Shown piece by piece: positions 7,982 to 17,250 of a stretch of 64,000 nt of DNA. The stretch covers positions 62,001-126,000 of the forward strand of contig CAWJXV010000009.1 of NCBI GenBank assembly GCA_963846915.1, written 5' to 3'. A program made the position numbers and the translations under genes. Under the pieces are notes generated by a model, which made no database searches, was not told where the DNA came from, and saw nothing but the letters and a program-made list of their open reading frames with translations. Numbering within the stretch: position 1 is the stretch's first letter; each line of letters opens with the position of its first letter. Origin of the DNA: PALSA-612 sp963846915 (GTDB taxonomy: Bacteria > Actinomycetota > Thermoleophilia > Gaiellales > Gaiellaceae).

Positions 7982-9607
7982 TTGAGTACCACGGCAGCGC
8001 CTGTTCCCGAGTTCCACACCTCGGAGGACGAGAAGGCTCTTCACAAGCTCGGCTACGCCCAGGAACTCCTGCGCGCGATGGGCGTGTTCCGGAACTTCGC
8101 CATCAGCTTCACGATCATCTCGATCCTTGCCGGGTGTCTGACGTCCTACTACCTCGCGTTCCAGTGGGGCGGCCCGGTATCCGTCGAGTGGGGCTGGATC
8201 ATCGTCGGAACCTTCACGACGTTCGTCGCGCTCTCGATGGCCGAGATCGCCTCGACGTATCCCACCGCAGGCGGCCTCTACTACTGGTCGTCGAAGCTCG
8301 GCAACCCGGGCTGGGGATGGTTCACCGGCTGGTTCAACCTGATCGGGCTGATCGGGATCATCGGAGCGGTCGGATACGGTCTCGCGACCTTCGCGACGGC
8401 GTTCTTCAACCTGGTCTGGGACTGGAATCCCTCCGGGAACGCCGTCACCGACCGACACCATCAGTTCTATCTCTTCGCCGCGTTCATGGCCCTGGCCATG
8501 CTCGTGAACGTCTTCGACGTCCGGATCACGTCGCTGATCAACGCGATCTCGGCTTACTGGCACGTCGCCGGAACCCTGATCATCGTCTTCGCGCTGATGA
8601 TCGTGCCGGACAGCCACCAGTCGGCGAGCTACGTGTTCACGCAGACCGTGAACAACTCCGGGTTCTCGGGCTCCGGTTGGGGGAGCGGCCTGTTCTGGAT
8701 GGTCTTCGCGATCGGGTCGATCGGCATGGCCCAGTACACGCTGACCGGCTACGACGCGTCTGCGCACATGGCCGAGGAGACGCACAAGGCTTCGCGCTCC
8801 GCCGCGGTCGGAATGGTCTGGGCCGTCGTCGTCTCGGTCGTCGCCGGCTTCCTGTTGCTGACCGCGATCACGTTTGCGATTCCGAGCCAGACCGGAGTTC
8901 TGTCGCAGTACGCGTTCATCACGACGTACATCTGGCAAGGCTCGATGGGCACGCACTGGGCCGAGGTGTTCCTGTTCATCGTCGTGATGGCGCAGCTCTA
9001 CTGCCTGATCGCGTGCCAGACGTCCGGCTCACGGATGATGTTCGCGTTCTCGCGCGACCGCGCCGTTCCCGGTCATCAGGTGTGGCGCTCGGTGTCGCGG
9101 CATCGCGTTCCCGTCTGGTCCTGCCTTGCCGTCAGCCTCCTGGGCTTCCTGCTCCTGGTGCCCACTTACTGGAACAACCTGGCCGGCTACTACGTCGGGA
9201 CGTCCGTCGGGACGACTGGTCTCTACATCGCCTTCATCCTGCCGGTGATCCTTCGCCTCCGGGCCGGCACGAGCTTCGAGCACGGGGCCTGGAGCCTCGG
9301 GAAGCATCACAAGTGGATCAACTGGATCGCGATCGTCTGGGTCGCGTTCATCTCGGTGATCTTCATGCTCCCGACCGGCCCCGGGGGAATTCCCTGGAAC
9401 AAGGCGTGGGACTGGAACCTCGCCAACTACGCGCCGCTCACGATCGGCGGCGCGCTGCTGCTCTTCGGCGGTTGGTGGGTCCTCTCCGCGCACAAGTGGT
9501 TCGAGGGACCCGTGCGGATGGGTACCGACGAGGAGCTCGAAGCCCTGGAGGCCCAGCAGGAGAAGCAGTTCCTGCTCCCGGCCGACACGGCCTACAAGAC
9601 GACCTAG
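7982..9607 (+). CDS. APC-superfamily amino acid/amine permease
   Basis: Integral membrane transporter of about 541 residues with around 12 hydrophobic segments. The N-terminal cytoplasmic tail leads into FAISFTIISILAG, typical of the amino acid-choline (ACT) branch of the APC superfamily. It should import an amino acid or amine by ion symport or exchange. TTG at 7982 is preferred over an in-frame GTG at 7943 because GGAAGGAGG (7967-7975) lies 6 nt before it; from the GTG this ribosome site would be inside the gene. Divergent from the gamma-glutamyl ligase operon, so it probably supplies that operon's substrate, with a GABA-, choline- or ethanolamine-like molecule possible. Confidence 0.85.
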   Translation: MSTTAAPVPEFHTSEDEKALHKLGYAQELLRAMGVFRNFAISFTIISILAGCLTSYYLAFQWGGPVSVEWGWIIVGTFTTFVALSMAEIASTYPTAGGLYYWSSKLGNPGWGWFTGWFNLIGLIGIIGAVGYGLATFATAFFNLVWDWNPSGNAVTDRHHQFYLFAAFMALAMLVNVFDVRITSLINAISAYWHVAGTLIIVFALMIVPDSHQSASYVFTQTVNNSGFSGSGWGSGLFWMVFAIGSIGMAQYTLTGYDASAHMAEETHKASRSAAVGMVWAVVVSVVAGFLLLTAITFAIPSQTGVLSQYAFITTYIWQGSMGTHWAEVFLFIVVMAQLYCLIACQTSGSRMMFAFSRDRAVPGHQVWRSVSRHRVPVWSCLAVSLLGFLLLVPTYWNNLAGYYVGTSVGTTGLYIAFILPVILRLRAGTSFEHGAWSLGKHHKWINWIAIVWVAFISVIFMLPTGPGGIPWNKAWDWNLANYAPLTIGGALLLFGGWWVLSAHKWFEGPVRMGTDEELEALEAQQEKQFLLPADTAYKTT

Positions 9608-9613
9608 CGACTG

Positions 9614-12029
9614 TCAGCTCCTGAGCCGCTTTCCGGCAGGATCGAAGAGCGGCTCAGGGGCGATCTCTCCGCCAACCAGCTCCCCGAAGATCTCCACCTC
9701 GACCGGCTGCCCGTGCCCGGCGTGCTCCGCCGGCACGTAGGCGTAGGCGATCGAGCGCCCGACCGTGTAGCCGTAGCCGCCGCTCGTCACCCGGCCGATC
9801 GGGCGGCCGTCGACCCGCACCGGCTCCGAGCCGAGCGCCACCGATCCCGGGTCCGCGAGGACGACGCAGACGAGCTTCCGCTCCGGCTCCTGCCGCTCGA
9901 GCAGCGCCGCCCGTCCCAGGAACTCGCCCTTGTCGAGCTTGACCGCGAAGCCGAGGCCGGCCTCGTAGGGCGTGTCGTCGGGAGTGATGTCCGCGCCCCA
10001 GACGCGATAGCCCTTCTCGATCCGTAGCGAGTCGATCGCCTTGTAGCCGCCGGCGACGAGGCCGTGCGACCGGCCCGCGTCCCAGAGCGCGTCGAAGAGC
10101 GCAGCGCCGAACTCGGTCGGGCAATAGAGCTCCCAGCCGAGCTCCCCAACGTAGGTGACGCGAACGGCCAGGCAGGGCGCCGGCCCGACGGCGAGCTCGC
10201 GCGCGTGCATGTACGGGAACGCCTCGTTCGAGAGGTCGGTGCCGGTCAGCGGCTGCAGGATCTCGCGCGCCGCCGGCCCCCAGAGCCCGAGGCAGGCGTA
10301 GCGCGAGGTCACGTCCTCGACGCTCACCGAGCCGTCCCCGGGCATGTGCTGCCGGATCCAGGCGAGGTCGTGGCGGCCGAAGGCCGTCCCCGTGACGATG
10401 CGGAAGCGATCCTCGGCGAGGCGGGTGACGGTGAAGTCGCACTCGATCCCGCCCGCCTCGTTCAGCATCTGCGTGTACGTGACGCGTCCGACCTCGCGGG
10501 CGACGCGGTTGTCGCACAGGCGCTCGAGGAAGTCGGCCGCGCCGGCCCCGGTCACGTCCAGCTTGGCGAACGAGGTTTCGTCGAAGAGCGCCGCCGTCTC
10601 GCGGCAGGCGCGGTGCTCGGCGCCGATCGCGGGCGACCATAGCCGGCCGGCCCAGCCGCGCGGTCGCAGCGACTCGTCACCGGCCGCCTCGTTCGGTGCG
10701 AACCAGTTCGCGCGCTCCCATCCGGACTTCTCGCCGAAGACGGCGCCCAAGGCGCGGAGCCGCTCGTATGTCGGCGAGAGGCGCAGCGGCCGCCCGGCCC
10801 GCCGCTCGTGGCCCGGGTACTTGACGTCGTAGTAGGTCGAGTAGATCTCGACGGTGCGCGCGAGGGTGTAGTCGAGGCTCGCATAGTGCGGGCCGAAGCG
10901 GCGCGAGTCCATCTCCCACACGTCGAGGCTCGGGCGGCCCTCCACGATCCACTCCGCGACGAGCTTCCCCATCCCGCCGGCGCCGGCGAGCCCGTGCGCG
11001 CAGAAGCCGGCCGCGACCCAGAAGCCGCGGACGTCGGTCGGCCCGAGGATGAACTCGCCGTCCGGCGTGAACGCCTCGGGGCCGTTGATCAGCCTCACCA
11101 CCTCGGCGTCCTCGAGCGAGGGCACGCGCACGATCGCGTTCGTCATCAGCTCCTCGAAGCGCGGCCAGTCCTCATCCAGCAGGCGCCCGTTGAAATCGGC
11201 CGGGATGCCGTCGAGCCCCCACGGCGCCGGGTCGCGTTCGTAGCCGCCCATCACGAGCCCGCCCGACTCGGGCCGGAAGTAGACGAGCAGTGACGGGTCG
11301 CGCATCGTCGGCATCTCGAGCGGGAGCCCGCTCGGCTTCGTGACCAGGTACTCGTGCGCCATCGGCACGACGGGCACGGTCACGCCCGCCAGCCGCCCGA
11401 TTTCGGCGGCGAACATCCCGCCCGCGTTCACGACGATCTCCGTCTCGATCGAGCCGCGGTCGGTCTCGACGCCGGTGACGCGACCGCGCTCGACGCCGAT
11501 CGCGGTCACCCGCGTGCCCGTGGCGATCTCGGCGCCGTGGCGGCGCGCGCCTTCGGCCAGCGCGAAGGTGAGCTGGCTGGGGTCGATGTACCCGTCGGTC
11601 GGGAGGTGGGCCGCGCCGAGCACGCCCGTCGGTGGACATCGGCGGGAAGAGCCGCGCCGCCTCCTCCGCCGAGACGAGCTCGAGCGGCAGGCCGAACGTC
11701 CTGGCCCAGCCCGCCTGGCGCCGGAGCTCCTCCATGCGCTCCTCGGACGACGCGAGCCGGAGCGATCCGACCTCGCGCCAGCCCGTCTCGAGGCCGACCT
11801 CGTCGCCGAGCGTCCGGTAGAGGTCGACCGAGCTCATCATCATCTTCGTCAGGCTGAGCGAGCCGCGGAGCTGGCCGACGAGCCCGGCCGAGTGGAAAGT
11901 CGAGCCGCTCGTCAGGTCGGCCCGCTCGACGAGGACGACGTCACTCCAGCCGAGCCTTGCGAGCCAGTAGAGGATCGAGCAGCCGCCGACGCCGCCTCCG
12001 ATCACGACTGCCCGCGCCCGATCTCTCAC
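9614..12029 (-). pseudogene. FAD oxidoreductase-GcvT fusion (dimethylglycine/sarcosine dehydrogenase-like), one frameshift
   Basis: About 804 residues if repaired. The N-terminal half is a DAO-type FAD domain (VVIGGGVGGCSILYWLARLG at the start) with the FAO_M linker; the C-terminal half is a GcvT-like aminomethyl-transfer domain. Family members oxidise N-methyl amines such as dimethylglycine or sarcosine and pass the one-carbon unit to tetrahydrofolate. The frame from GTG 12029 reads to MSTDG and continues as VLGAAHLPTDGY in another frame; the break is an extra base in a short G-run (minus strand) at 11625-11627. Both halves are otherwise full and conserved, which favours a sequencing error. 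It follows the kinase-like gene by 4 nt. Confidence 0.8.
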
Positions 12030-12033
12030 CGCC

Positions 12034-12926
12034 CTAGCCTCTCATCAGGGAGTCGAGCGCGGCGCGGAAGCGCGGGCTCGCGGCCGTCGCCTCGAGCCGC
12101 TCGAAGTGCTCGTCCGCGTAGGCGACGAAGTCGACGTCGAGGGCGGACACGGCCTCCTGGACGGCGCCCCACATCGCCTCGCGGAAGTCGGACATGAAGC
12201 GCATGACGGCGAGTCGCGCGTGGTCGCGTCGTCGGCGTCGGCGTCGGCGAGGTAGGCCGAGAGCAGCGCCTCGTCGCCCGCCTCGTCGAGCCCGTTGTTG
12301 ACGGAGAAGTTGGCGAGGTCGAAGAAGGGGTCGCCCATGCCCGCGTACTCCCAGTCGACGATCCAGAGACGGTCACCGTCGGCGATGAAGTTCGCGTTCA
12401 GGAGGTCGTTGTGGCAGGGTCGCTCCTCGCGCGGGCCGAGCGCGTCCTCGATGCGGCGGGCTACGGCCTGCGCGCGCGGATACGCACCGGGAACGCGGCC
12501 GCCGCGCGCGAGCACGGTCTCTCGGTATTCCTCGACGACCCGGAACGAGTCGAAGCGGCCGGGGACAGGCGGCCCGTCGTGGACCGCGCGCAAGGCCGCC
12601 GCCACGCGGGGGATCGCCGCGGGCGCCGCGAGCTCGTCGGCCGGGACCGGCGCGCCCTCGACGAAGCGCGTCACCAGGCAGCCCTCGGGCTCGACGAAGG
12701 CAATCACCTCGGGCCCGACGCCCACCTCGGCCGCGACCAGCGCCGCCCCGTGCTCGGCACGCCGGTCGATCCCGAGCAGATCGGTGTCCTGTCCGCCGAC
12801 GCGGACGACGAACGCCTCCGTGCCGACCGTGACCTTGAAGTTGTGGTTCGTCAGCCCGCCGCCGAGCCGCTCGACGCGCGTCTCGCGCCCGGGCCAGAGG
12901 CGCTCGCAGACCTCGTCGACGCGCAT
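12034..12926 (-). pseudogene. Choline/ethanolamine kinase-like phosphotransferase, one frameshift
   Basis: APH/choline-kinase fold, about 297 residues if repaired. Seen in the main frame: GGGLTNHNFKV (phosphate-binding region), the catalytic loop CHNDLLNANF and the metal site IVDWEYAGMGDPFFDLAN, resembling LicA/choline-ethanolamine kinases more than antibiotic kinases. Near 12214-12220 the frame shifts (one base missing in a CGCG tract) and the C-terminus continues as RLAVMRFMSDFREAMWG to a TAG at 12034. With the repair the stop falls 4 nt before the GcvT-fusion start, as expected for an operon. It could phosphorylate an amino alcohol or thiamine-like substrate; the neighbours suggest a choline/ethanolamine-type compound. 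Confidence 0.75.
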
Positions 12927-12932
12927 GGACCG

Positions 12933-12938
12933 ATCCTA
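12933..12938 (-). promoter_or_regulatory. Leaderless-type -10 box of the kinase-dehydrogenase operon
   Basis: On the minus strand TAGGAT ends 6 nt before the ATG at 12926, as at the ligase operon (7893-7898). This fits a leaderless transcript. Confidence 0.45.
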
Positions 12939-12989
12939 GACCGGCCAGCCACTGCACCACCGGACACGTCGCCGGCTCCTCACGACCCC

Positions 12990-13166
12990 GGTGTCAGACA
13001 CCGCAGCTAGCGGCGACCGAAGGGGACTCGCCTGCGGGAGCGAGCAACCTGTCCACAGATCTTGCGCCGGTCTGGCTCGCCGCAACGCGCAAAGCCTGTG
13101 GACGAGTTGTTGCACTTTTGTCACACGTGGCGCTTGACAAATTCGGTGTCTGACACCGCAGTTAGG
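12990..13166. repeat. REP-like pair of 13-bp palindromes in a 279-bp gene-free gap
   Basis: GGTGTCAGACACC (12990-13002) and GGTGTCTGACACC (13145-13157) are perfect odd palindromes 155 bp apart in the same orientation. Each is followed by GCAG[C/T]TAG, so the repeat unit is 21 bp with two differences. Between them lie an inverted pair CTGTCCACA (13049-13057) and TGTGGACGA (13097-13105). I see no gene in 12927-13205. The unit looks like a REP/REPIN-type dispersed element rather than an operator. Confidence 0.6.
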
Positions 13167-13205
13167 CCAGTGCTGCGCTGCCGGGGTCCCGCCCGGACGG
13201 GAGAG

Positions 13206-14315
13206 CTAGGCCGGCTTGGCCTGTTCGTTTGCGTGGCGGAGCCGCGTGATGCTCGGGAGCAGGGCAAGCGCCGGGACGATCGGCAGCCAGAAGTTGAAGA
13301 GCCGGTAGACCAGGACGCCGGCGAGTGCGGGCGCAAGTGGCAGTCCCACCCAGACGAGCGCAAAGGTCATCAGTACCTCGATGATCCCGGCGCCGCCCGC
13401 CGGCAGCGAGCGGCGGCTCGCCACGTAGCCCGTGGCGTAGGCGACGACGAGCGCGGGCAAGGAGACGTGAACCGAGAACGTCCGAAGCGCAGCCCACAGG
13501 CAGGCGATGTCGCCGAACCAGTAGAACACGACCCCGAGCAGGCCGGGCAGGTGCTGGACGGGCCGCCGGAGGAGCAAGCGCAGCGTGATCAGACCGGAGA
13601 CGGCATGGGCCAGGCTCTCGTGAAACCTGCCGCTCTTCTCGAAGCCGGTCTCGTACCAGCGTCGCTTCGGCGACGAGATCCACACGGCCACGAGGGAGCC
13701 GGGGATGACCGCGAGCCAGGGCAGCGTCATCGACTCCTGGACGTGCTCGTTCGAGTCGGCCAGCAGGATCAGCGCGCACACGAGCGCGACCGGAGCGAGC
13801 ACCGCGTACTCGAGCACGCCGAGGCCTGCGACGCGCGCGATCGCCTGATCGCGCTTGAGGCCCGCGCGTCGGAGAGCCCAGTAGTCGACGGCAAAACCTC
13901 CGGCGGCGTGCGCGACGGCGTAGACGCCGAAGCCGGAGACGACCGTGCGGGCAGCGAGCGCGAACGAGAGCCGGGGGCCGCCGTCGACGCGAGCGATGTT
14001 CCGCAACGCGAGCACGTAGCCCACGTAGCCGAGCAGCTCGGCGCCCAGACAGATGACGAGCCAGCGCGCGTCCAGGCGCGACGTCACACGCTGGACCTGT
14101 TCGAGCCCGGCCATGTCCGCGACCAGCGCGGCAGCCGTTACCGCCAGCGCCGAGGCGACGACGAAGAGGACGAGGTGCGGGCTACGGGCTTGACGCGCCG
14201 CCCCCGGTGTCCGCTCGTGGCCCGCCCGAATCGACAGATTGGTCCCCAGTCTCGCCTGCGCTGATCGGCAGGCCCGTGGCCACGAACCGCCGGCCGCCCA
14301 CGTCGTAGACGACAT
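13206..14315 (-). CDS. Multi-pass membrane protein, lysylphosphatidylglycerol-synthase TM (flippase-like) family
   Basis: Polytopic protein of about 8 transmembrane segments. Features of the LPG_synthase_TM/UPF0104 family are the conserved GGFAVDYWALRRAG loop and PAGGAGIIEVLMTFALVWVG near the C-terminus. Such proteins are integral membrane proteins linked to lipid or polyprenol-sugar translocation, with roles often unproven. The start is uncertain: ATG 14315 is used here and overlaps the preceding gene by 134 nt. A CTG at 14234 with GGGGA upstream would give less overlap. The next in-frame ATG (14114) would lose the first membrane span. It follows the small 14182-14580 gene on the same strand. 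Confidence 0.7.
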   Translation of the reverse strand: MSSTTWAAGGSWPRACRSAQARLGTNLSIRAGHERTPGAARQARSPHLVLFVVASALAVTAAALVADMAGLEQVQRVTSRLDARWLVICLGAELLGYVGYVLALRNIARVDGGPRLSFALAARTVVSGFGVYAVAHAAGGFAVDYWALRRAGLKRDQAIARVAGLGVLEYAVLAPVALVCALILLADSNEHVQESMTLPWLAVIPGSLVAVWISSPKRRWYETGFEKSGRFHESLAHAVSGLITLRLLLRRPVQHLPGLLGVVFYWFGDIACLWAALRTFSVHVSLPALVVAYATGYVASRRSLPAGGAGIIEVLMTFALVWVGLPLAPALAGVLVYRLFNFWLPIVPALALLPSITRLRHANEQAKPA

Positions 14316-14580
14316 CGACACTATCGTTCTGCCGGTACGTCCCTGCGATCCCGAAAAAGAGGGATGTCCAGCGCCAGAAGCCGAGCTTTCCCTCGCTTGC
14401 AAGGCCGCGGCGGAACACGATCTCCTCGCCTTCACGCACGAAGTCGCTGCCCTCCTGCTGGCGGACGCCGTTTACGTAGACCTCGAACGAGGAACCGACC
14501 CCTCGCGGCAGGGCCACGCGCGACGGGTTTGCCGTGCTCTCCGAACCCTGGGCCACCCCCACAGCATGCCCGCTCCCCAC
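14182..14580 (-). CDS. Conserved hypothetical small protein
   Basis: 132 residues, no family recognised with certainty. A compact central region (about residues 30-105) reads as alternating beta strands (FEVYVNGVRQQEG, then KLGFWRWTSLFFGIAGTYR, then DSVDVVYDVGG), with a disordered Asp/Gly/Ser-rich tail. No signal peptide or membrane span is obvious; the aromatic-rich centre could associate with membranes. GTG at 14580 is chosen because a strong GGAAGGAGG lies about 8 nt upstream, inside the longer open frame. It overlaps the flippase-like gene downstream and is divergent from coxB. Confidence 0.55.
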   Translation of the reverse strand: MGSGHAVGVAQGSESTANPSRVALPRGVGSSFEVYVNGVRQQEGSDFVREGEEIVFRRGLASEGKLGFWRWTSLFFGIAGTYRQNDSVDVVYDVGGRRFVATGLPISAGETGDQSVDSGGPRADTGGGASSP

Positions 14581-14609
14581 ACCTGCGCTCCTCCTTCCCA
14601 CCTTCCTCA

Positions 14610-14615
14610 TAGAAT
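14610..14615 (+). promoter_or_regulatory. -10 box of the cox operon
   Basis: TAGAAT lies 9 nt before the coxB ATG in the 44-bp divergent gap; no ribosome-binding site precedes the ATG. Consistent with a leaderless or very short leader. Confidence 0.4.
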
Positions 14616-14624
14616 CCGCCTCCG

Positions 14625-15605
14625 ATGCGCGTGACGCTGCGAGCCGCCCTTCTCGCCGTGCCGCTCGCCCTCGTCACGGCCGGGACGGCGTTGGCGGGGA
14701 ACGGCGGCGTCGCGCCCGTCGCGCCCGCGTCCCCCAATGCCTCGGCCATCCGTGACATCTACTGGCTGATCCTCGGGATCACGGGCGCGATCTTCGTGCT
14801 CGTGGAGGCGGCGCTGATCCTGTTCGTCGTCAAGTACCGCCGCGGCCGCCGCTCGCGCGAGGCCGAGGGCGCGCAGGTGCACGGCCACACGCGCACCGAG
14901 ATCGTCTGGACGGTGATCCCGGTCCTGATCGTCTTCGCGATCATCGCCTTCGTCTTCGTCAAGCTCCCGGACGTCCAGGACGTACCGAAGGCGAGCGCCG
15001 CGAACTCGCTGAACGTGAAGATCGACGGCCACCAGTACTACTGGCAGTACACCTACCCCGGCGGGCGGGTCTCGATCGACCGGATGGTCGTTCCGGTCGG
15101 CTCGGTCGTCACGCTGACCGTGAACGCGGCCGACGTCATCCACGGCTGGTGGATCCCGGCGCTCGGCGGGCAGATCGACGCGATCCCAGGCCGCACCAAC
15201 CACACCTGGTTCGAGGCGCCGAGCAAGCCGGGCACCTACGTCGGCCAGTGCACGCAGCTCTGCGGCGTCGAGCACGCGCACATGACCGCGCAGGTCGACG
15301 TGGTCAGCGAGGCGGACTACCGCCGCTTCCTCGCGGCGCACAGCCCCGGCAGCCCGGTCGTCGCGGCCGAGGCGTACGTCGGGGTCTGCTCGAAGTGCCA
15401 CGGCGACCAGGGACAGGGCGCGTACGGCCCGCCGCTGCAGGGACGCACGTTCGAGACCGGCGACATCACGCGGTTGCTCCGGGAGGGGCGGACGGGGAAC
15501 CAGGGACGCATGCCGGCCGTCGGGAGCGACTGGACGGCGGCCCAGATCACGGCCGAGATCGCGTATCTGCGCAAGATCCACGGAGGGCCGCCGAGTGGCG
15601 GTTAG
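14625..15605 (+). CDS. coxB: Cytochrome c oxidase subunit II with fused cytochrome c domain (caa3-type)
   Basis: 326 residues. Signal peptide (about 1-24), two transmembrane helices (about 43-67 and 92-112), then a cupredoxin domain with the complete CuA site: HGWW plus C-x3-C-x3-H-x2-M (QCTQLCGVEHAHM, about residues 208-220). A C-terminal cytochrome c domain carries the haem motif CSKCH and a GRMPAV methionine ligand. It accepts electrons from soluble or membrane cytochrome c and passes them to subunit I on the outer face of the membrane. The fused haem c domain defines the caa3 type. It overlaps coxA by 11 nt, so translation is probably coupled. Confidence 0.95.
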   Translation: MRVTLRAALLAVPLALVTAGTALAGNGGVAPVAPASPNASAIRDIYWLILGITGAIFVLVEAALILFVVKYRRGRRSREAEGAQVHGHTRTEIVWTVIPVLIVFAIIAFVFVKLPDVQDVPKASAANSLNVKIDGHQYYWQYTYPGGRVSIDRMVVPVGSVVTLTVNAADVIHGWWIPALGGQIDAIPGRTNHTWFEAPSKPGTYVGQCTQLCGVEHAHMTAQVDVVSEADYRRFLAAHSPGSPVVAAEAYVGVCSKCHGDQGQGAYGPPLQGRTFETGDITRLLREGRTGNQGRMPAVGSDWTAAQITAEIAYLRKIHGGPPSGG

Positions 15606-17250
15606 CGTCGAGCAGCAGCCGGTCACCGCCGACTGGCGCCGCGGTCGCGTCACCTCGTGGGTGACGACCACCGACCACAAGCGGATCGGGATCCTCTACA
15701 TCGTCACGAGCCTCGTCTTCTTCGGGGCGGGCGGGATCCTGGCGCTGCTCATGCGGGCGCAGCTCGCGACGCCGAAGGAGCACGTCGTCTCGGCGAACAC
15801 GTACGACCAGCTGTTCACGATCCACGGGACGACGATGGTCTTCCTCGTCGTCGTGCCGATCCTGGCCGGGTTCGGGAACTACCTCGTGCCGCTGATGATC
15901 GGCGCGCGCGACATGGCCTTCCCGAAGCTGAACGCGCTCTCCTACTGGCTGTTCCTGTTCGGCGGCATCGTGCTGTACATGAGCTTCGCCGCGAAGGGCG
16001 GCGCGTCGGCGGCGAGCTGGACCGCGTATCCGCCGCTGAGCGAGACCGAGTTCAGCCCCGGGAACGGCGTCGACCTCTGGATCCTGTCGCTGCACATCCT
16101 CTCGATCGCGTCGCTGATCGGGGCGATCAACTTCGTCTGCACGATCGCCAACATGCGCACCGCGGGGATGAGCTTCATGCGGATCCCGCTCTTCGTCTGG
16201 GGGATCCTCACCTACGCCGCCATGCTGATCCTCGTGTTGCCGGTGCTGTCCGGCGGGCTGACGCTGCTCCTGCTCGACCGGCACTTCCCCGGCTCGCACT
16301 TCTTCAAGCCGAACGAGGGCGGCAACGTGCTCCTCTGGCAGCACGTCTTCTGGTTCTTCGGCCACCCCGAGGTCTACATCATGATCCTGCCCGCGATGGG
16401 GATCGTGTCCGAGATCCTGCCGGTCTTCTCGCGCAAGCCGATCTTCGGCTACAAGGCGATCGCGTTCGCGACGCTCGGCATCGCATTCGTGTCGATGCTC
16501 GTCTGGGCACACCACCTGTTCACGGTCGGGTACGGCACCGGGCTGAACAGCTTCTTCATGATCGCCTCGCTACTCGTCGCGATCCCGACCGGCGTGAAGA
16601 TCCTCAACTGGGTCGCGACCACCTGGCGAGGGAATCTGATCTTCGACACGCCGATGCTCTACGCGCTCGGCTTCGTCGCCCTGTTCCTGATCGGCGGCCT
16701 GACAGGCATCTACCTCGCCGCCTTCCCGCTCGACTGGCAGGTGCACAACACGTACTTCGTCGTCGCCCACTTCCACTACACGCTCGTCGGCGGGTCGATG
16801 TTCGCGATCTTCGCCGCGCTCTTCTACTGGTGGCCGAAGATGTTCGGGAAGAAGCTCGACGAGAGGCTCGGGAAGATCTCGTTCTGGACGATCTTCGTCG
16901 GCTTCAACCTGACGTTCATGCCGCTGCACCTCGTCGGCCTGCTCGGCATGCCTCGGCGGATCTACACGTACACCGAGGGCGGTTGGTGGGAGTGGTACAA
17001 CCTGGCCTCGACGATCGGCTCCGGGATCATGACCGTCGGCATACTCTTGATCCTGGTGGCCATGATCAAGTCGCGGAAGGCGCCCAGGGTCGGCAACGAC
17101 CCGTGGCTCGCGAACACCCTCGAGTGGTACACGACGTCGCCGCCGCCCGAGCACAACTTCGACAGCGTCCCCTACGTGACCAGCTACCGGCCGCTGCGAG
17201 ACCTGCGCCTGCGGCTCGACAACGGCGGGTCGTCCCGAAGTGAACTCTGA
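15595..17250 (+). CDS. coxA: Cytochrome c oxidase subunit I
   Basis: Catalytic haem-copper oxidase subunit, 551 residues, 12 membrane spans. The haem a ligand (IHGTTM), the CuB/cross-link motif HPEVYIMILPAMG, the histidine pair WAHHLFTVG and the terminal haem ligands in VVAHFHYTLVGG are all present. The Glu of HPEVY marks the family A-type D-channel region. It reduces O2 to water and pumps protons. GTG at 15595 lies inside the end of coxB. No separate subunit III gene is visible in the cluster, and this protein is not long enough to include a fused one. Confidence 0.96.
   Translation: MAVSVEQQPVTADWRRGRVTSWVTTTDHKRIGILYIVTSLVFFGAGGILALLMRAQLATPKEHVVSANTYDQLFTIHGTTMVFLVVVPILAGFGNYLVPLMIGARDMAFPKLNALSYWLFLFGGIVLYMSFAAKGGASAASWTAYPPLSETEFSPGNGVDLWILSLHILSIASLIGAINFVCTIANMRTAGMSFMRIPLFVWGILTYAAMLILVLPVLSGGLTLLLLDRHFPGSHFFKPNEGGNVLLWQHVFWFFGHPEVYIMILPAMGIVSEILPVFSRKPIFGYKAIAFATLGIAFVSMLVWAHHLFTVGYGTGLNSFFMIASLLVAIPTGVKILNWVATTWRGNLIFDTPMLYALGFVALFLIGGLTGIYLAAFPLDWQVHNTYFVVAHFHYTLVGGSMFAIFAALFYWWPKMFGKKLDERLGKISFWTIFVGFNLTFMPLHLVGLLGMPRRIYTYTEGGWWEWYNLASTIGSGIMTVGILLILVAMIKSRKAPRVGNDPWLANTLEWYTTSPPPEHNFDSVPYVTSYRPLRDLRLRLDNGGSSRSEL

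Noticed and set aside
13049..13105. CTGTCCACA and TGTGGACGA as DnaA boxes of an origin
   Set aside because: Only two imperfect boxes, no dnaA/dnaN/rpmH genes and no AT-rich unwinding region nearby.
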